NCBI GenBank assembly: GCA_015501075.1
Contig: JADNYJ010000205.1
Location: 1 to 64,000 of the forward strand
Source of the DNA: Gymnopilus junonius
Lineage: Eukaryota > Basidiomycota > Agaricomycetes > Agaricales > Galerinaceae
Direction: 5' to 3'
Length of the DNA: 64,000 bases
Below the pieces are notes generated by a model. The model did no database searches and was not told where the DNA came from. It saw only the letters and a program-made list of their open reading frames with translations. This document shows positions 33,761 through 45,592 of the stretch, piece by piece (positions within the stretch are counted from its first letter, which is position 1; each line of letters begins with the position of its first letter). The translations under genes were made by a program, and so were the position numbers.

Positions 33761-36547
33761 AGGCTGGGGTTTATAGGTGGGAGGACGCTCACGCCACGCA
33801 GTCCGCTGTTGAGTCTTCAAGGACCAATGAGCAGTTTTTACGCTCCTGGCTTCAAACGTATTGACTTGTATTCCATGCCTGCGCTTTTCAGCTTCTGGAC
33901 TTCCAGGTCTCAAGCCTTCTTCACGTCACCTTTCGTCTTTGAGGTGTCAGTTCAAACGGACCTCAGGTCAAGGTGCTCGCTTCAGGTTTCCAACTTCAAC
34001 TTCAACGTTCGAGTTCCATGTGTGTTCTCGTGCGCACCTGGAAGCTCTGCCACATAGGTGTTTTCGTCAAGCCTTGAAATTGCGGTGCTGGTGGACAATA
34101 TTTGTCCAAATCACGCAGCTATACATCTATTCCATGCGCTATCAAAGACCGTCCCATCTATCCAGCACCAGCCGTCTCACTTGATTTGGATTTGCTTTGG
34201 TTTTCGGGTCTTTGGACGGAACAGCACTGTGCTGAAGTGTGACTGGGACTGCTGCTCAACGAAGTGCGGAAGGTCACTGGTTACCCGCTTTGGGACAGGT
34301 GGACGGGTGATCAAGTGGTTTGGATCGGCAGCTGAGCCCGGAAAAAACAGGACAAAAGGGAGGAAAAAGAGGCATTGGTTGTGTAGTCGACTTCTGGACA
34401 GGATGCGTCACAAGACGTCACAGTCACGCATCAGGTCAAGGAGCAACATATCGACAGTCGCATCTACCTTGGCACAACCTCAGCTAGGTATTGTCATTCA
34501 TGAACGAGGGTTTCGTTACCTATGTACCCGTATGCGTTTATCTCCTGTCAATGCGGGTACGAGACCTCTTTCGTATCGCAACACTGGAAGGCTGCAGAAC
34601 CGGCGTGGTCCATCGGAGGGCAATACAATATGGAATATATCGGCTGCCGATGACAGCTGACATACCTACATCACATTACATCCATAGGCCTGTCAAGATC
34701 ACCCTCCCTTGTCAAATTGGACCCCACAATCTTGATCATTCGGTCTTCCTGTTTTGGCAGGGCGTATCAGCCATGTTAGCCGAAGAGCAGGACCTGACGC
34801 TCATTTAGTGAGGAGAGAAGGCTTGCTAAAGAGGCGCGAAGTGGGTTAGGGGTGAAAGGGAGAATGTGTGTATTGATGGTAGTTGGGAAATGGTGGACCA
34901 GGATCAAAATTGAGGGTGTGGGTGCGGCGGAGGGGAATCATGTCAATCGCCACGGCTTTTTCAAGCATCCAGACCTCAAGTTACAAGTTTTAAAGTACTT
35001 GAATGGCATAATCCTGCCTATGCCCTCCCGCTACGTGTCGCTTCCGTCTCGCTGAGAGAAAAGAAAACGTACAACACGACTGGACACGACTGAACGCGTT
35101 AGTCGTGTCAGTCGCGTCTGCTGCCTCGTGTGGCCCCAGACCCAGCTTTCGACACGCTCGAGCAATAAATCAGTCCTTCAGTCGTATCTTTTTCAATCTC
35201 AACGACATTGTTCACAGGCAGCCTAATCAACCCAAGTCATGAGCTTCTTTTTGTCCAGAGCGAAGAAAATCGAGGGTGTTAGCCATCGATGACTCTTGCC
35301 TTCAGACGGCAGCTTTGATTTCAGCTGGCGTCGGTTTAAGAAGGATAATCGGCATTGCCAGTTGACCTTATTCGGTGCAAATGCTGGTATCGGAGAAACT
35401 CGTGTCATACAAGTTACCGAGGAGACGTGGTTGATGAATCATAGATTGGGGTCGTTGGCGTGGGTAGTTTGGCTGTGCAGGTAGGATGGATGGGTGGCCG
35501 TGGTTGGAGGTCGAGCTGGATGAGGTTGCCAGACTATTTGGTGTTAGGGCTCGCGAAAGGATTTAGATGAGAGCCCTTCGTCATCGTCTGTTTCGGGTTT
35601 TGTGATATAGAAACACTGTCTGCAAAACCATCATCCGGCTTTGCACTATGCATTCACATTCAGACTTCAGCGCGACGATCTTCCGTCAGCTGTATGACAT
35701 CCCTGCAGGTACCTGCTGCCTTGTTCATCTTCGTTTGGACCTGATCGATATCTGGTCAAAATGTGACATTATCAAGCTCGTCACTATCCGCGCCTTAATC
35801 CATCGTTAAACTTCTGCTGTCCTGCGTTCCGTCATGCAATTTGGGCCAATCTTAACGGGCCAACGTTAAGGTGAGGATTATGATGTGAGGTGATCAATAA
35901 CATGCGAATCTCAAATCCGGTGTGTATATTCCCTTGTAAGCCCTTCGGTAACAGGAATTTGCAGCTGGCTGCAGCCTACATATGCCAATGACGAATGCTT
36001 TTGTCTGGCCTCATTCGTGACCCGCATGATGCGGGTTTCCTACCAGTTAAAGTGATTGACAGATGCCTATTATGACAGTGGACACGCCTACCATCTGTCT
36101 ACAACTTGATTATCAAAGGCTGTGCGATAGGTCTCGACAGCTTCCTCCTCCAAAAGGATATGGAATCTGGTTCTGTCACAGAGGATATCCAACAAAACGC
36201 TGGTCCTCGTGCCTTCCTTGGTCTCATTCTCGGTAATAAATATGCTCCGTATGGGCCTCTATTCGATGAATGCGTTTTCCGTCTTTCGGTATAGGGATCC
36301 CTAATTTTAACATCGGTCCAAGCCACAGCAATTCTGGAGCGGGACGCTCAATATCTATTTTAGTACTAATCAATCTTTACTCAAGACAAAATGTCAGTGC
36401 TCATTGAACGTCAGTCACCAGTCTTCCCGGTCAGCACTGTTCACTTTAAAGTTATAAAGGCGATACTTCTTTCCCATCGCAGTGATCTATCCTTTTTGTT
36501 CTTTCTTCCCTCCTTGAGACCCATCCCTATCATCTTTTTGGTCCAGG
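33761..36547. other. gene-poor interval
   Basis: No gene can be supported. The open frame at 34058-34660 (200 codons) has biased, basic composition without family features. Short tandem CACGACTG/GTCGTGTCAG motifs lie near 35085-35130. A perfect 12-bp palindrome TAGGGATCCCTA sits at about 36294-36305. The final ~200 bp are the 5' flank of the next gene. Confidence 0.35.
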
Positions 36548-37573
36548 ATGAACTTTTTCCACATCTACCGCAATGTGGTATTTGGTGTGTCCTTTCTCAT
36601 ATATTCATAACAACAAAATGGTTATGCCTCTCTTCTTTCACATTCGAATTTTGAAGGCCTTATATTTATTTTGAACTTCCCGGTGCTGGGCCTCTCCGCA
36701 TTCTGGACGCAGCATACAGTTGGTGGCGCATCGAGTTTTGGCCTGGGTATATTTACTAGTTGTGTTTCCATGTTCGTCTTCCCTGTGCTGTAAGTACCTG
36801 TAAAGTTTTACGACCATCCTATGCCCTAATTGTTATCCTCTGATTGATTTAGGCTGCTTTTACCGATATTCCGGAAGAATGCGTTTATCTCATATGTTGT
36901 TTCAGAGATTGTAATCATCTGTGAGGACGTCGTTTGTCATTTTTATATCGGCTGACGTCCGGTTCATAGCCATGATGTGGCTCTTCTGGATGGTTTCAAT
37001 GATCCTGGCCATTCAGAATGCCTGCATATTGGATTCGGGATGTCAGTCATTATTTGCTGTCCAGGGACTCGATATCTTTATTTTTATTCTCCGTACGTAT
37101 AAGCCCTGTCAAGGTCTTTGTCCCGAAATCCTGATCACTTGCTTTTTCCATCAGTCCTCAAATACCTCCTATACTTGACCATATCTTCGGGTCTCAACCA
37201 TTCTCGTGGCGTTTACGTCTGGACAAAATCAATCAAAGAGTTTCAGGGCACAATGCCGGGAGTTAAATTGACCCATTCCTCGTCGGACTCTGTAGATGTT
37301 GAGGGCAAACCCACCACAGCTGACGCATCGCTCTTGGGAGCCCCTCAACCTTCCGCTTACCCACCACTTCAGCATGGTAGCTATGGTCAGCCTCAGCCCA
37401 CATACTCGGCTGAGTCATATTCCACCAACCCCTCTGTGCAGTACTCCAAATCTAGGCAAGGAATGCAGCCATCGACGCAGTTGAACCAAACCGTATTCTA
37501 TTCTCAGAGGCCACCGAATTCTGTTGCTCAGAATTATACCCCTTCTATGACGCCAGCCGTCGCTCAGGTTTAA
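36548..37573 (+). CDS. MARVEL-type tetraspan membrane protein, copy 1
   Basis: Five exons (36548-36584, 36657-36789, 36853-36920, 36970-37092, 37155-37573) join in frame to 259 residues. Four hydrophobic segments are seen: residues ~11-24 (VVFGLIFILNFPVL), ~40-60 (GIFTSCVSMFVFPVLLLLPIF), ~68-90 (SYVVSEIVIISMMWLFWMVSM), ~108-125 (VQGLDIFIFILLLKYLLYL). A Cys pair lies in the second extracellular loop (NACILDSGCQS). A ~100-residue Gln/Pro/Tyr/Ser-rich cytoplasmic tail follows (YGQPQPTYSAES). This layout matches fungal MARVEL-domain proteins, which organise plasma-membrane microdomains. The tiny first exon encoding only 12 residues plus one base is shared with copy 2 at 39180. ATG 36548 is the only start giving the first segment. 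Confidence 0.75.
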
Positions 37574-39179
37574 GGTATCTGGATCTTATTTTTTGGTAGA
37601 TTGAACGTGTGTAAAACGAAATGAATTCCAGTCGTGGTCAGAATCATCTGCGCCGTCCTACATACTACATAAGCGTCCAAAATCTTACCAAGATAGATAT
37701 TTAAATTTTATTAGCGAATGTTTCCAGAGCACTTCATATGTATTATAGTCTCAAGCACAGGAGAAATTACTGTCTTTCACCTAGTGCCAGTGCCCAAACA
37801 CGCGTCCAAAAAATTCGTCAAGATCAACTTTAAATATCCAAGTTTCAAAGTCAAAATTCTAGTAGCGAATGCTTGTTAGTAATCAACACTTGGAGGCGAT
37901 GAGAGCAACGCCATGGGCAGCTGTGGGAGCGGTTCCGATTATAGGCATAGAAAAAGAGCCAAACAAACTCTGTTCCTTGAACCTTTTCCTCTGACGTCCT
38001 TCCTTTTCTTCCTCTCTTGAAACCCATGAAAATGCTAAGTTATTGCAAACAAAATCCCCACATGTCTCTAGGGGTGATGCGCCTGAACAAGCGAAACGCA
38101 ATGACCAAGTTATGATGCAGAAAGGGCCGCACATCAATACCGCTCTCATGCAACTAACTCTTGTGAGCTTGATAACTTACGCGGCTCTCTTCCAAAGTTG
38201 ATAAAACTTGGCAGGATAGTCAACGTCTACACGGGTACTTGTCTGGAAATGGTTCTCAACCGCCAAGGCTCTAGTTCCATTCCCTCATCCTGGACCCAGC
38301 TCTGTAACCTCGCAATCGATCTCGGTCGTCGGAATTGGAACACGCCTCTTTTCTTTCCTTCAACCTTCAAGCCCTGCGCATCACGTTTACAAAGCTTCAC
38401 TTGGAGGTCCCTCTCTCTGTATATCACTTGCTGGCGACGTTGGTTTAGGGATCGGCGGATCGGAACATCCCTAAGGCCTTCTATTGACTTGGCATAGAGA
38501 CCTTTAGCCTTGGCCTGGATGTCTTTCTTGCTGGTTCGGTGGACGTATTCCTTTCTTCCTAATTTTTCCCCGTATGTCCATTGTCTTTTTTTTCCTTGTT
38601 ATTTTTAGCCGGATTGACAAGATGACGGTTCAAAGTGACGCAGGGTCTGCCATGACGACGAAATGGACTTGCTGCTAGTAGGCCGCAATCCTGTCAATCC
38701 TTGTCTTCATCTCTGTCACTTCTCCTGTACTGATGCGTATTCCCGGTCCGACAACTTGTTGAAACTAATGGATTGCATATCATTCTCCATTGATGTTATG
38801 CTTCCTATGATTCCTTCATATTTCCTTTTGTAAAACAAAGGACATGGTCTTAAATTCTACGTTCTGCGTTCCAAAGTTCATGCAAGTACATTTTGCCTTT
38901 CCTTATAGCTAATGCGGATGCCTCTTTAAAGAAGTTGTATTGGCAACGTTTCTCAGCATTGACAAACCGTCAGCGCTCATGAGTGTCAGTCAGAAGTCAA
39001 TCTTTCAAAGCAACGCAACGGGGGAGCGATTCTAATTATAAACGTCATAAATCTCAGCTACATGGCTTGAACACGCAATCTTTTCCTCTATCGCCCTTCC
39101 TGTCCTTTCTCCTCCAACGTTGCTTTCACCTTCATCGTTCTTTTTTCCAAGTTAAACATAGACTTCTTCCGGCGCGAGG
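37574..39179. other. intergenic between the MARVEL pair
   Basis: No gene recognised. Near 38430-38463 there is a compressed inverted pair TTAGGGATC...GGAACATCCCTAA, resembling fused hAT-type MITE ends. The final 150 bp are the pyrimidine-rich 5' flank of copy 2. Confidence 0.4.
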
Positions 39180-40227
39180 ATGAATTACTATTATATATAC
39201 CGCAATTTTGTCTTGGGTGAGTCTTCATTTTTTCCTTATTCCCAATGAGCCGCACTCATATTCATTCTGAAAGGCCTCTGCCTTCTTTTGACTCTTCCTA
39301 CGCTTGGCCTGACTGCTCACTGGACCCAGGGAACTGTTGGCGGTACACTTAGCTTTGAGGGTATGGGTATCTTCGTTACTTGCATATCTCTTTTGGTCTT
39401 TCCCGCAATGTGAGCACCGTCCAATAATCAGATGTATTATATTCTAACCTCTTTCTTCCTTATCCGTAAGGCTTCTTCTATCGGAATTCAGAAAGAACGC
39501 ATTCTTTTTATATATTCTCTCCGAAATTATAGTCGTCTGTAGGTTACTGTTGCATGTCGTACGCTTTTCGGCATCGGCTAATGTGTCAAGGGCAGTAATT
39601 ATGTGGATTTTGTGGATGATTACGATGATTCTGGTGATAGAGCAAAGAGAACTGGAGTATCCTCTTAACAACTGTTCAGTGGACCTTTCCAGTAATTGTC
39701 ACCCTTTATCACGCGCAAATATTTTCTAATCCTTGTTCAAAACGCAGACGATCAGATCCATTGGTGTAATGAGTTATTTGCCATCCAAGGACTGTGTATT
39801 TTCATCTTTGTGTTTCGTAAGTAAAAACCACTTGCTTTGTTACAAGGAATTTGGGAACTCGTCGCGTCTCACAGTCCTCAAATACCTGGTATTCTTGACT
39901 CTCTTCGCGTTCATCAATCATATTCGCGGAATCTACATTTGGAAGAAATCTGTGAAGGAGCTCCAAATCAGAATACCCGATATAAAACTAACGCACTCAT
40001 CCTCTGATGTCGACTTTGAAAAGAAACCTGCCACAGCCGACGCTTCACGCTTCGGGGCTCCGTCTAGTTATCCGCCTCCGCAACAAGGTGCTTACGCTCA
40101 GCCGCAGCCTCAACCAACATCCGCATCTCAGCCTTTCCTAACCCCATGCAATATACCAACTCGGCTGCGGGCATGCAGGCACAGCTCGACCAATTTGCAT
40201 CCTATTCTCAGCGGCCGCCACCTCTAG
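39180..40227 (+). CDS. MARVEL-type tetraspan membrane protein, copy 2
   Basis: Six exons (39180-39216, 39274-39409, 39471-39538, 39596-39691, 39748-39816, 39875-40227) join in frame to 252 residues. The four membrane spans and the exon-1/2/3 boundaries match copy 1. Copy 2 has one more intron (39692-39747) and a longer extracellular loop with two Cys (NNCSVDLSNDQIHWC). The tail begins like copy 1 (DIKLTHSSSDVDFEKKPATADASRFGAP), but after SASQPF near 40137 the frame diverges. One frame over, the sequence reads SQRPPPLAAQTYTHS to a stop near 40283, matching the copy 1 ending. A one-base indel has therefore replaced the last ~45 residues with an unrelated 30-residue end. Membrane part is intact, so the protein may still function. 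Confidence 0.72.
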
Positions 40228-40421
40228 CTGCACAAACATACACTCATTCTACTTCAACGATGCCAGCCATCCCTCAGGTCTAGAAACTCCACCTCGCTGT
40301 TGTTCTGGCAGATATCTCGGAACTCAGAAAGCCAGGAATCGGACAATGTAGAGTATGCCGAAATGATTACAGGTAATCTATTTGAATGTTCCCCACCTGT
40401 ATCACATACGATTTGGCTGCA

Positions 40422-41800
40422 TCAATTACCACTACATGTTAAAATTCCTCTCTGTCTCAAACCCTTCAGCCCTTCATTACGATCCAGGATATCGCACAAG
40501 GCTGGTGTCGGTATATCATGGAGCCTTTTCAATCCATTTCGACCATGAGTTTCGAAGCGATGAATTTTGATGTTGACGTGGTTGAGATAGCATGATATTT
40601 GAGGATTATTTAGGGTTTCAATGAAGTCGGTCCAAGGGAGTAAAGGGAAAGTGATATTAAATTTTGAGACATCAATAACGGCAAAAATTATGTCGACCCG
40701 TAATATAGCGCGACGATGATGATCTTTGGTTGGCAAGGAATTCAACATGGATGCGATGTGAGAAATATCATTATTGCTGCGGGGTGAATGCGATGACGGT
40801 TGTTCATACACATATCCATGAATGGCAGATTTGATTGTTAGATGGCGCAGCATTTGAAGAGAAGAGAGTTTGGGGAACTCGGGCGGTAATGGGATATTGT
40901 AGTGACCTATAGATCGAGGATATATTCAAACAGGTTTCTATGAACACACTAAATGTAAGGACGAACCAAATATATCCACTTCAAGGGTCAAGCTTTCGAG
41001 AGTGTTTGAGCAAAGTGCCAACAATTCGTTGATTTCGAAGTCCATAAAGTACGGGTTTGATAGTCGCAAAGTACGAAGTTGGGAAATACTGAACGGCGAC
41101 CAAGGCGAGGCGAAGCAGGAATTGATGTCTACTGGAGAGCCGGAACCGTATCCAACATCCAGGAAATCGAGTACAACCTTGCTAGTTGGTGTTTGCTTGG
41201 TGTCGTCTGGATCCCATACTAAACTTGGCACACGCAGTGAGCGTAAATTATTGCGTCCAAAGAAAGAGGAAATAGGAAATAGTTCGAATAGCTGCAAGTC
41301 GAGTTCTTGAATATGTGAGATCACGTCGATGAAAAATTGCTGCGTGCGTCTTTCAAATGTAGACCAGCGATGAACGACCAAGGAGGATCGGACGGCAAAT
41401 TTCTTCAGTTTCTTAGCATTGATGTGATTGCGTACAGAGAAAATGCTTCTATATCGGAACACGTTCCAGGTACCGCAGCTGGGTCTTTCCGTGAGACTAC
41501 ATCGACTTGGAGCTCTTGGACATATGCTCCAATTTCTGGCGAGGCAGCGATAAGGTCACGGAACTTGGCACCAGTAGTGCCAACCGCATCAACAAGGACA
41601 ATATTCACGTCGGAGTCATAGAGAGATTCATAGGAAACCTTGACAGCTCGGAAGATTCGTTTCCTGGACATGCTCTGAAGCGCATGGTTTACGCAAGCAC
41701 AGGCAAGTAATGCTTTTTGGCCTTCCGGGGAGCCGTCAGCAGTATAATCAAGGATAAGGTCAAGGAGTTCATTTGCTAGCACGGCTGATGTCAATGCCAT
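40422..41800 (-). pseudogene. F-box-like protein with one frame break
   Basis: Reading leftward from ATG 41800: LANELLDLILDYTADGSPEGQKALLACACVNHAL is the F-box-like block. The frame is open to about 41405 (EAFSLYAITS), then slips by one base and continues as LKKLKKFAVRSSLVVHRW. The LRR body follows (IQELDLQLFELFPISSFFG) to a 60-base intron at 40907-40966. The second exon runs 40906-40422 and ends DRNEGLKGLRQRGILTCSGN. Apart from that slip it looks complete. Either it died very recently or the assembly lost or gained a base. It is closest to the copies at 29145 and 62522. Confidence 0.65.
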
Positions 41801-42178
41801 TCCGTTTCTTGAAGTACCCTCGAGTCCAGTCCCTTGCTACATACAGTATTTATAAGTGGTAATTCATGAGGTAGTACATTGGTCTACCCAGCACTTACTC
41901 GGCGAACAATCAAAATACACACTGCAGAGATGGGCAATGGAAGGTGATGAGCAGACGTAAGGAAGAAGTGACACGTTTCACAGGCGTGGTTCAGGAGATA
42001 ACCGAGGGAGACGAATAACCGTTCGTCAGCGGTGATAGTGACAGGACATAGCCTCTGGTGTCAAGGGAGTATATTAGCATAAAAATTGACCTTCAACTTC
42101 CAAGGATCCAAGGCTAATGACTATGGTAAGCAAAAAAAATTTATAGGTACAGCAAATAGCATTTGAAGTAACAATTCT
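41801..42178. other. spacer between two minus-strand F-box copies
   Basis: Promoter side of the 41800 copy and 3' flank of the 42179 copy. No gene or repeat recognised. Confidence 0.4.
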
Positions 42179-43527
42179 TTAATAACCAGTATACGATAAA
42201 AGCCCCTTCTCTCTCAATTTCTTCAAGCCCTCATTCTTGTCCAGAATAGATAACAAGGCTGTGGATGTCATATTGACGTGTACAGACCGTAGATCATATT
42301 CAAACCTCCTGATCTTCAAATCGACCTTCAGAAAAAAAGATGAAAATCGCTCGTCATCGAGGACGCTGATGAGATCGGACCACGGGAGTAAAGCAAGGTT
42401 TGTATCAAAGTCAGGAAGAAGGACAATCCACATCACAATGTCAATTCGCAACTGTTGGGGGCGGAGTGAATTGAATGGTAGGGATTTCAGCACAGCTGCA
42501 ATGTATGAAAGGTCGTTTTTTTCCCTGATGGTCGGCTGTTGGTAGGGATAGCCACGAATGCAGGTACGAGCCGTGAGATGGGATAAATTACGAAGCGAAC
42601 CTAAATTGGGAGTTTTATCATCCAATGGTAAACGATTAGCTTGGAAATTTATTTTAGCATGGGCATGTTGCATCGAATGGTCGGAAGCTTACCAAACAAG
42701 TCAACCTGGAAATCGAGTTCTTCGAGTGCATTTGAACAAAGTACCAGGATGTCGTCAATGTGAGATACTGGACAGTACGGGTCCGATACCGTCAGGCGTC
42801 GAAGTTGAGAGACATCAAGCGGCGAATAGGGCATTTGAAACCATGGAGCCATAGGGTGGTTTCCCAGAGCAGGAAATCCAACCTCAAGGATTTTCAGCAT
42901 GACCTTTCCCGATGCAGATTGGGGAGTTCCTGACATATCTACATCCAATGTCGAGGCATGAAGTTCCTTCAGGTCGGAACAACCTGAAAACGCGGTAACA
43001 GGATAACAGGCAAAGAAACGGAGGTCAACCTTCGTTAGACGTGGGATGATACTAATGAAAAGTTCTTTGTGCGTCCTTCAAAGCTATGCCATGGGTAGAG
43101 ATCGGCAGGGGATGTAATGAACCCTTTCAGGTTGTGTAATTGAGGCATGATGGCGTAGAGAGAAAAAAACGGGGTATTTGATGACTCCGTTGAGTACTTT
43201 GCTGACTTGGGTCTACCACGATGCGGCAAAGTCCTCATCGTGAGGTTTCGAACATATGGGCCGATGTGTGGCGAACCGGCGAGAAGATTGAGAAACTTGT
43301 GACCAGTTGTTCTCTCATCATCGTGCAGGATCACGCCAATGTCTTCGGCGTCGAAAGCGACATAAGATATTTCTACATATTCGAAGATCCGTTGTTGACA
43401 TATGACGCTCAGAGCGCGGTTGGCATAAGAGCAATTCACCAGGGAATGTTGGCCATCCGAAGAAGAGATATCAATGGCGTTGATGACAGCATACTGCAGT
43501 TCACGGGGGAACATGAGAGAATCCATA
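42179..43527 (-). pseudogene. F-box-like protein with one frame break
   Basis: Leftward from an ATG at about 43527: DSLMFPRELQYAVINAIDISSSDGQHSLVNCSYANRAL, then CQQRIFEYVEISY. The frame is open through PQLHNLKGFITSPADLYPW and slips by one base near 43060, at HSFEGRTK. It continues in another frame as IIPRLTKVDLRFFACYPVTAFSGC to the intron at 42640-42692 (GTAAGC..AAG, 53 bases). The second exon, 42639-42179, ends DKNEGLKKLREKGLLSYTGY. The body is most similar to the copy at 25321. As with the 41800 copy, a single-base lesion is the only clear damage. Confidence 0.65.
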
Positions 43528-43815
43528 AGTCTGAAGAAAACATTTTTCACAGTTAAGGCGCGAGAGAGCGGCTTTAGGCTCACATACCAATTATACAGAG
43601 AACATAAGTCTATAGCTCTGGTCGATCTGGAGGAGTTCTTTGTAAGATAGGAACCATGATGAGTCATGCATGCAACGATATTAATAAGCGACAATAGATA
43701 AGGCCGGTCCGTCCATGACGGAAGGTGTAGAGACTGGGGCAAAGCCGACAGGTTGTGGAACGGGAATGAAAATACTTATTGAGGTCAAGTACATGTTTAA
43801 ACTGACCTCAGATAA

Positions 43816-44078
43816 TCAGAAACCAGTATACAGCGTGAGCCTTCCTTTCTCTCTCAACCTCTTCGAACCCTCATTTTTATCATATGCTTCGATGTGTTTC
43901 CCGAATGCTCCCTATAGTCGAGCGTGCGTAATTTGACCCTTTCCGGAAGAGGATGTTCAATTTCCTTCATGTCGAAATCCAACGTGGATATTTGGAGTTC
44001 CTGCAAATTGTGGCAACTACTTTCAGAGGGGCCAGTAAGGTGTGAAGCTGAGTGACGGAGGCAAAGGCAATGAATCAC
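43816..44078 (-). pseudogene. F-box-like gene fragment
   Basis: Leftward from 44078, CHNLQELQISTLDFDMKEIEH and ERVKLRTLD are one LRR segment of the family. They are followed after a junction by a fragment of the C-terminal signature (DKNEGSKRLREKGRLTLYTG) ending at 43816. The F-box-like N-terminus and most of the body are missing. Confidence 0.65.
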
Positions 44079-44590
44079 GTACGGCCTTCAACGAGGCGGA
44101 GATTTATATGAGTTTCGGGGTTCAATTCGACAAGCACTTTCCTGGTAGTACAATGTTCTAAAAAGAAGTGCCAGATGTGTTAGGAGCAGCGACTTCGAGA
44201 TCAATGGAGCGCAGAATACCTTAAGAATGGTCAGAATCAACCACGTGCACAACTCCCAACTAGCGCTGAGCTGACATGAAATAAGTGTTTGTTTTTATAA
44301 CCCGCTCCATGGAGCGTCGTTGACTTGGTTAAGTAAAACGGAGATATTGTATCCGTCCGAGAATTGCCAAGCAATGTTAAGATAGTGGCGCAGACTCTGA
44401 AGGCAGAGCAACTTGAAAAAGCGGAAGGCAAATCTTGATTGAACTACGTAAACACAAAAAGTGCCCTGTGACTGTGCACGGCGTCAAACATTCAGAAACG
44501 AAGTCTCTGGATAATTTTCGGAACACAGCGCTCTGGAAGGGAGCAGTGCGGTGTATAATACTATCACTATTACTACTACTTGAACAACAA
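44079..44590. other. intergenic
   Basis: Flank of the F-box fragment and 3' region of the next minus-strand gene. Nothing recognised. Confidence 0.35.
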
Positions 44591-45592
44591 TTACTCATCG
44601 TTATCGGAAAATAAATTGAGTTCATCTTCACTTTCACTGGCCACTGTATCCTCACTCTCATACCCATTCTCAATCCATTCTTTCAACTGAGCCACTGCAT
44701 CTACCTTCAATGCCTTCGAAATCTTCTTTAACTCCTCATGGATGAGGTATAAACGTTGATTTGAAGCTTTAGATCCAAAACAGATGTAATCAGACCAGGA
44801 TCCAAGCAGCGGCCGGGCCTTCTTTACATCAGTATATGCTGGCTCCGTCTTGGTGTCTATGGTCGAGAATCGTGATAACCCCTTTTTTTTCTTCCCGCCC
44901 ATTCCAGAAGATTGACTTTGGACTGTCACAAATTGGCTTTTCCCATGACCACGGTCCATATTCATAAATTTTGCTCGAGTAACAAATTGAAACTGCCACC
45001 ACTCCCCAGCAGCTGCGATGAGGATAAGAGACTTGGCATGGTAAGATTTCTCCTCGAAAATGATGCGAGCTTGGTGTTCAGCTCCCGTTGTGGCAGCCGC
45101 CAAGCAACTGGACAGATCAATTTGAAAGTCGATACTAGATATGTAGTGCCGCCCGGCCATGCGCTTCCCTTCAAATATAGTTAAAGGTCTTGAGATGGCA
45201 GGCTCCGTCAAATGCCACCCATCGTAAGTAAGTTTGGGATATGCCGACTGTTGAAGAAGTTCTTTATTATGTCGTTCAGCCAGAAAGACACCCAAGAGGA
45301 CAAAGTCGGGAACCTTTTCTTCTGCGTCCTTATCTGGAATTGTGCCCAAAGATGTATTCGGAAGATCATCCGACGCTTTATAGACAGAAAATTGAGGTGC
45401 GACCAAGATTTCTGACTCAAAGTCCTCGACAAGCAGATGAAGGACCTCGCTCCAGAATGCATAAAGTGGATTTTCGAGTCTTCTCCGATTGGATACGCTG
45501 CTGTATGCCACAGAAATGGACGAGATCAAGGTAGTGAGCGCCCTAGGGTCAGTCCGAAGACCAGGGAGTACAAAGTCACAGTAGTCAGGCAT
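44591..45592 (-). CDS. orphan protein with PD-(D/E)XK-nuclease-like core
   Basis: A single-exon, 333-residue frame. The central part shows KVPDFVLLGVFL (Asp96) and, 45 residues later, LTIFEGKR (Glu141-Gly-Lys143), after a helical start with Glu49 (FWSEVLHLLVEDFESE). This is the spacing of a PD-(D/E)XK nuclease-like fold. Related folds occur in fungal expanded families of uncertain function, including Crinkler-type proteins. Downstream are AEHQARIIFEEKSYHAKSLILIAAAGEWWQFQFV, a basic GGKKKKG patch and an acidic C-terminus (SESEDELNLFSDNDE). No signal peptide or transmembrane span is seen. The assignment rests on the motif pattern only. The gene is undamaged, unlike its F-box neighbours. Confidence 0.6.
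   Translation of the reverse strand: MPDYCDFVLPGLRTDPRALTTLISSISVAYSSVSNRRRLENPLYAFWSEVLHLLVEDFESEILVAPQFSVYKASDDLPNTSLGTIPDKDAEEKVPDFVLLGVFLAERHNKELLQQSAYPKLTYDGWHLTEPAISRPLTIFEGKRMAGRHYISSIDFQIDLSSCLAAATTGAEHQARIIFEEKSYHAKSLILIAAAGEWWQFQFVTRAKFMNMDRGHGKSQFVTVQSQSSGMGGKKKKGLSRFSTIDTKTEPAYTDVKKARPLLGSWSDYICFGSKASNQRLYLIHEELKKISKALKVDAVAQLKEWIENGYESEDTVASESEDELNLFSDNDE

Noticed and set aside
34058..34660. 200-codon plus-strand open frame
   Set aside because: Biased basic composition, no motif, no intron or paralogue support; could be chance.
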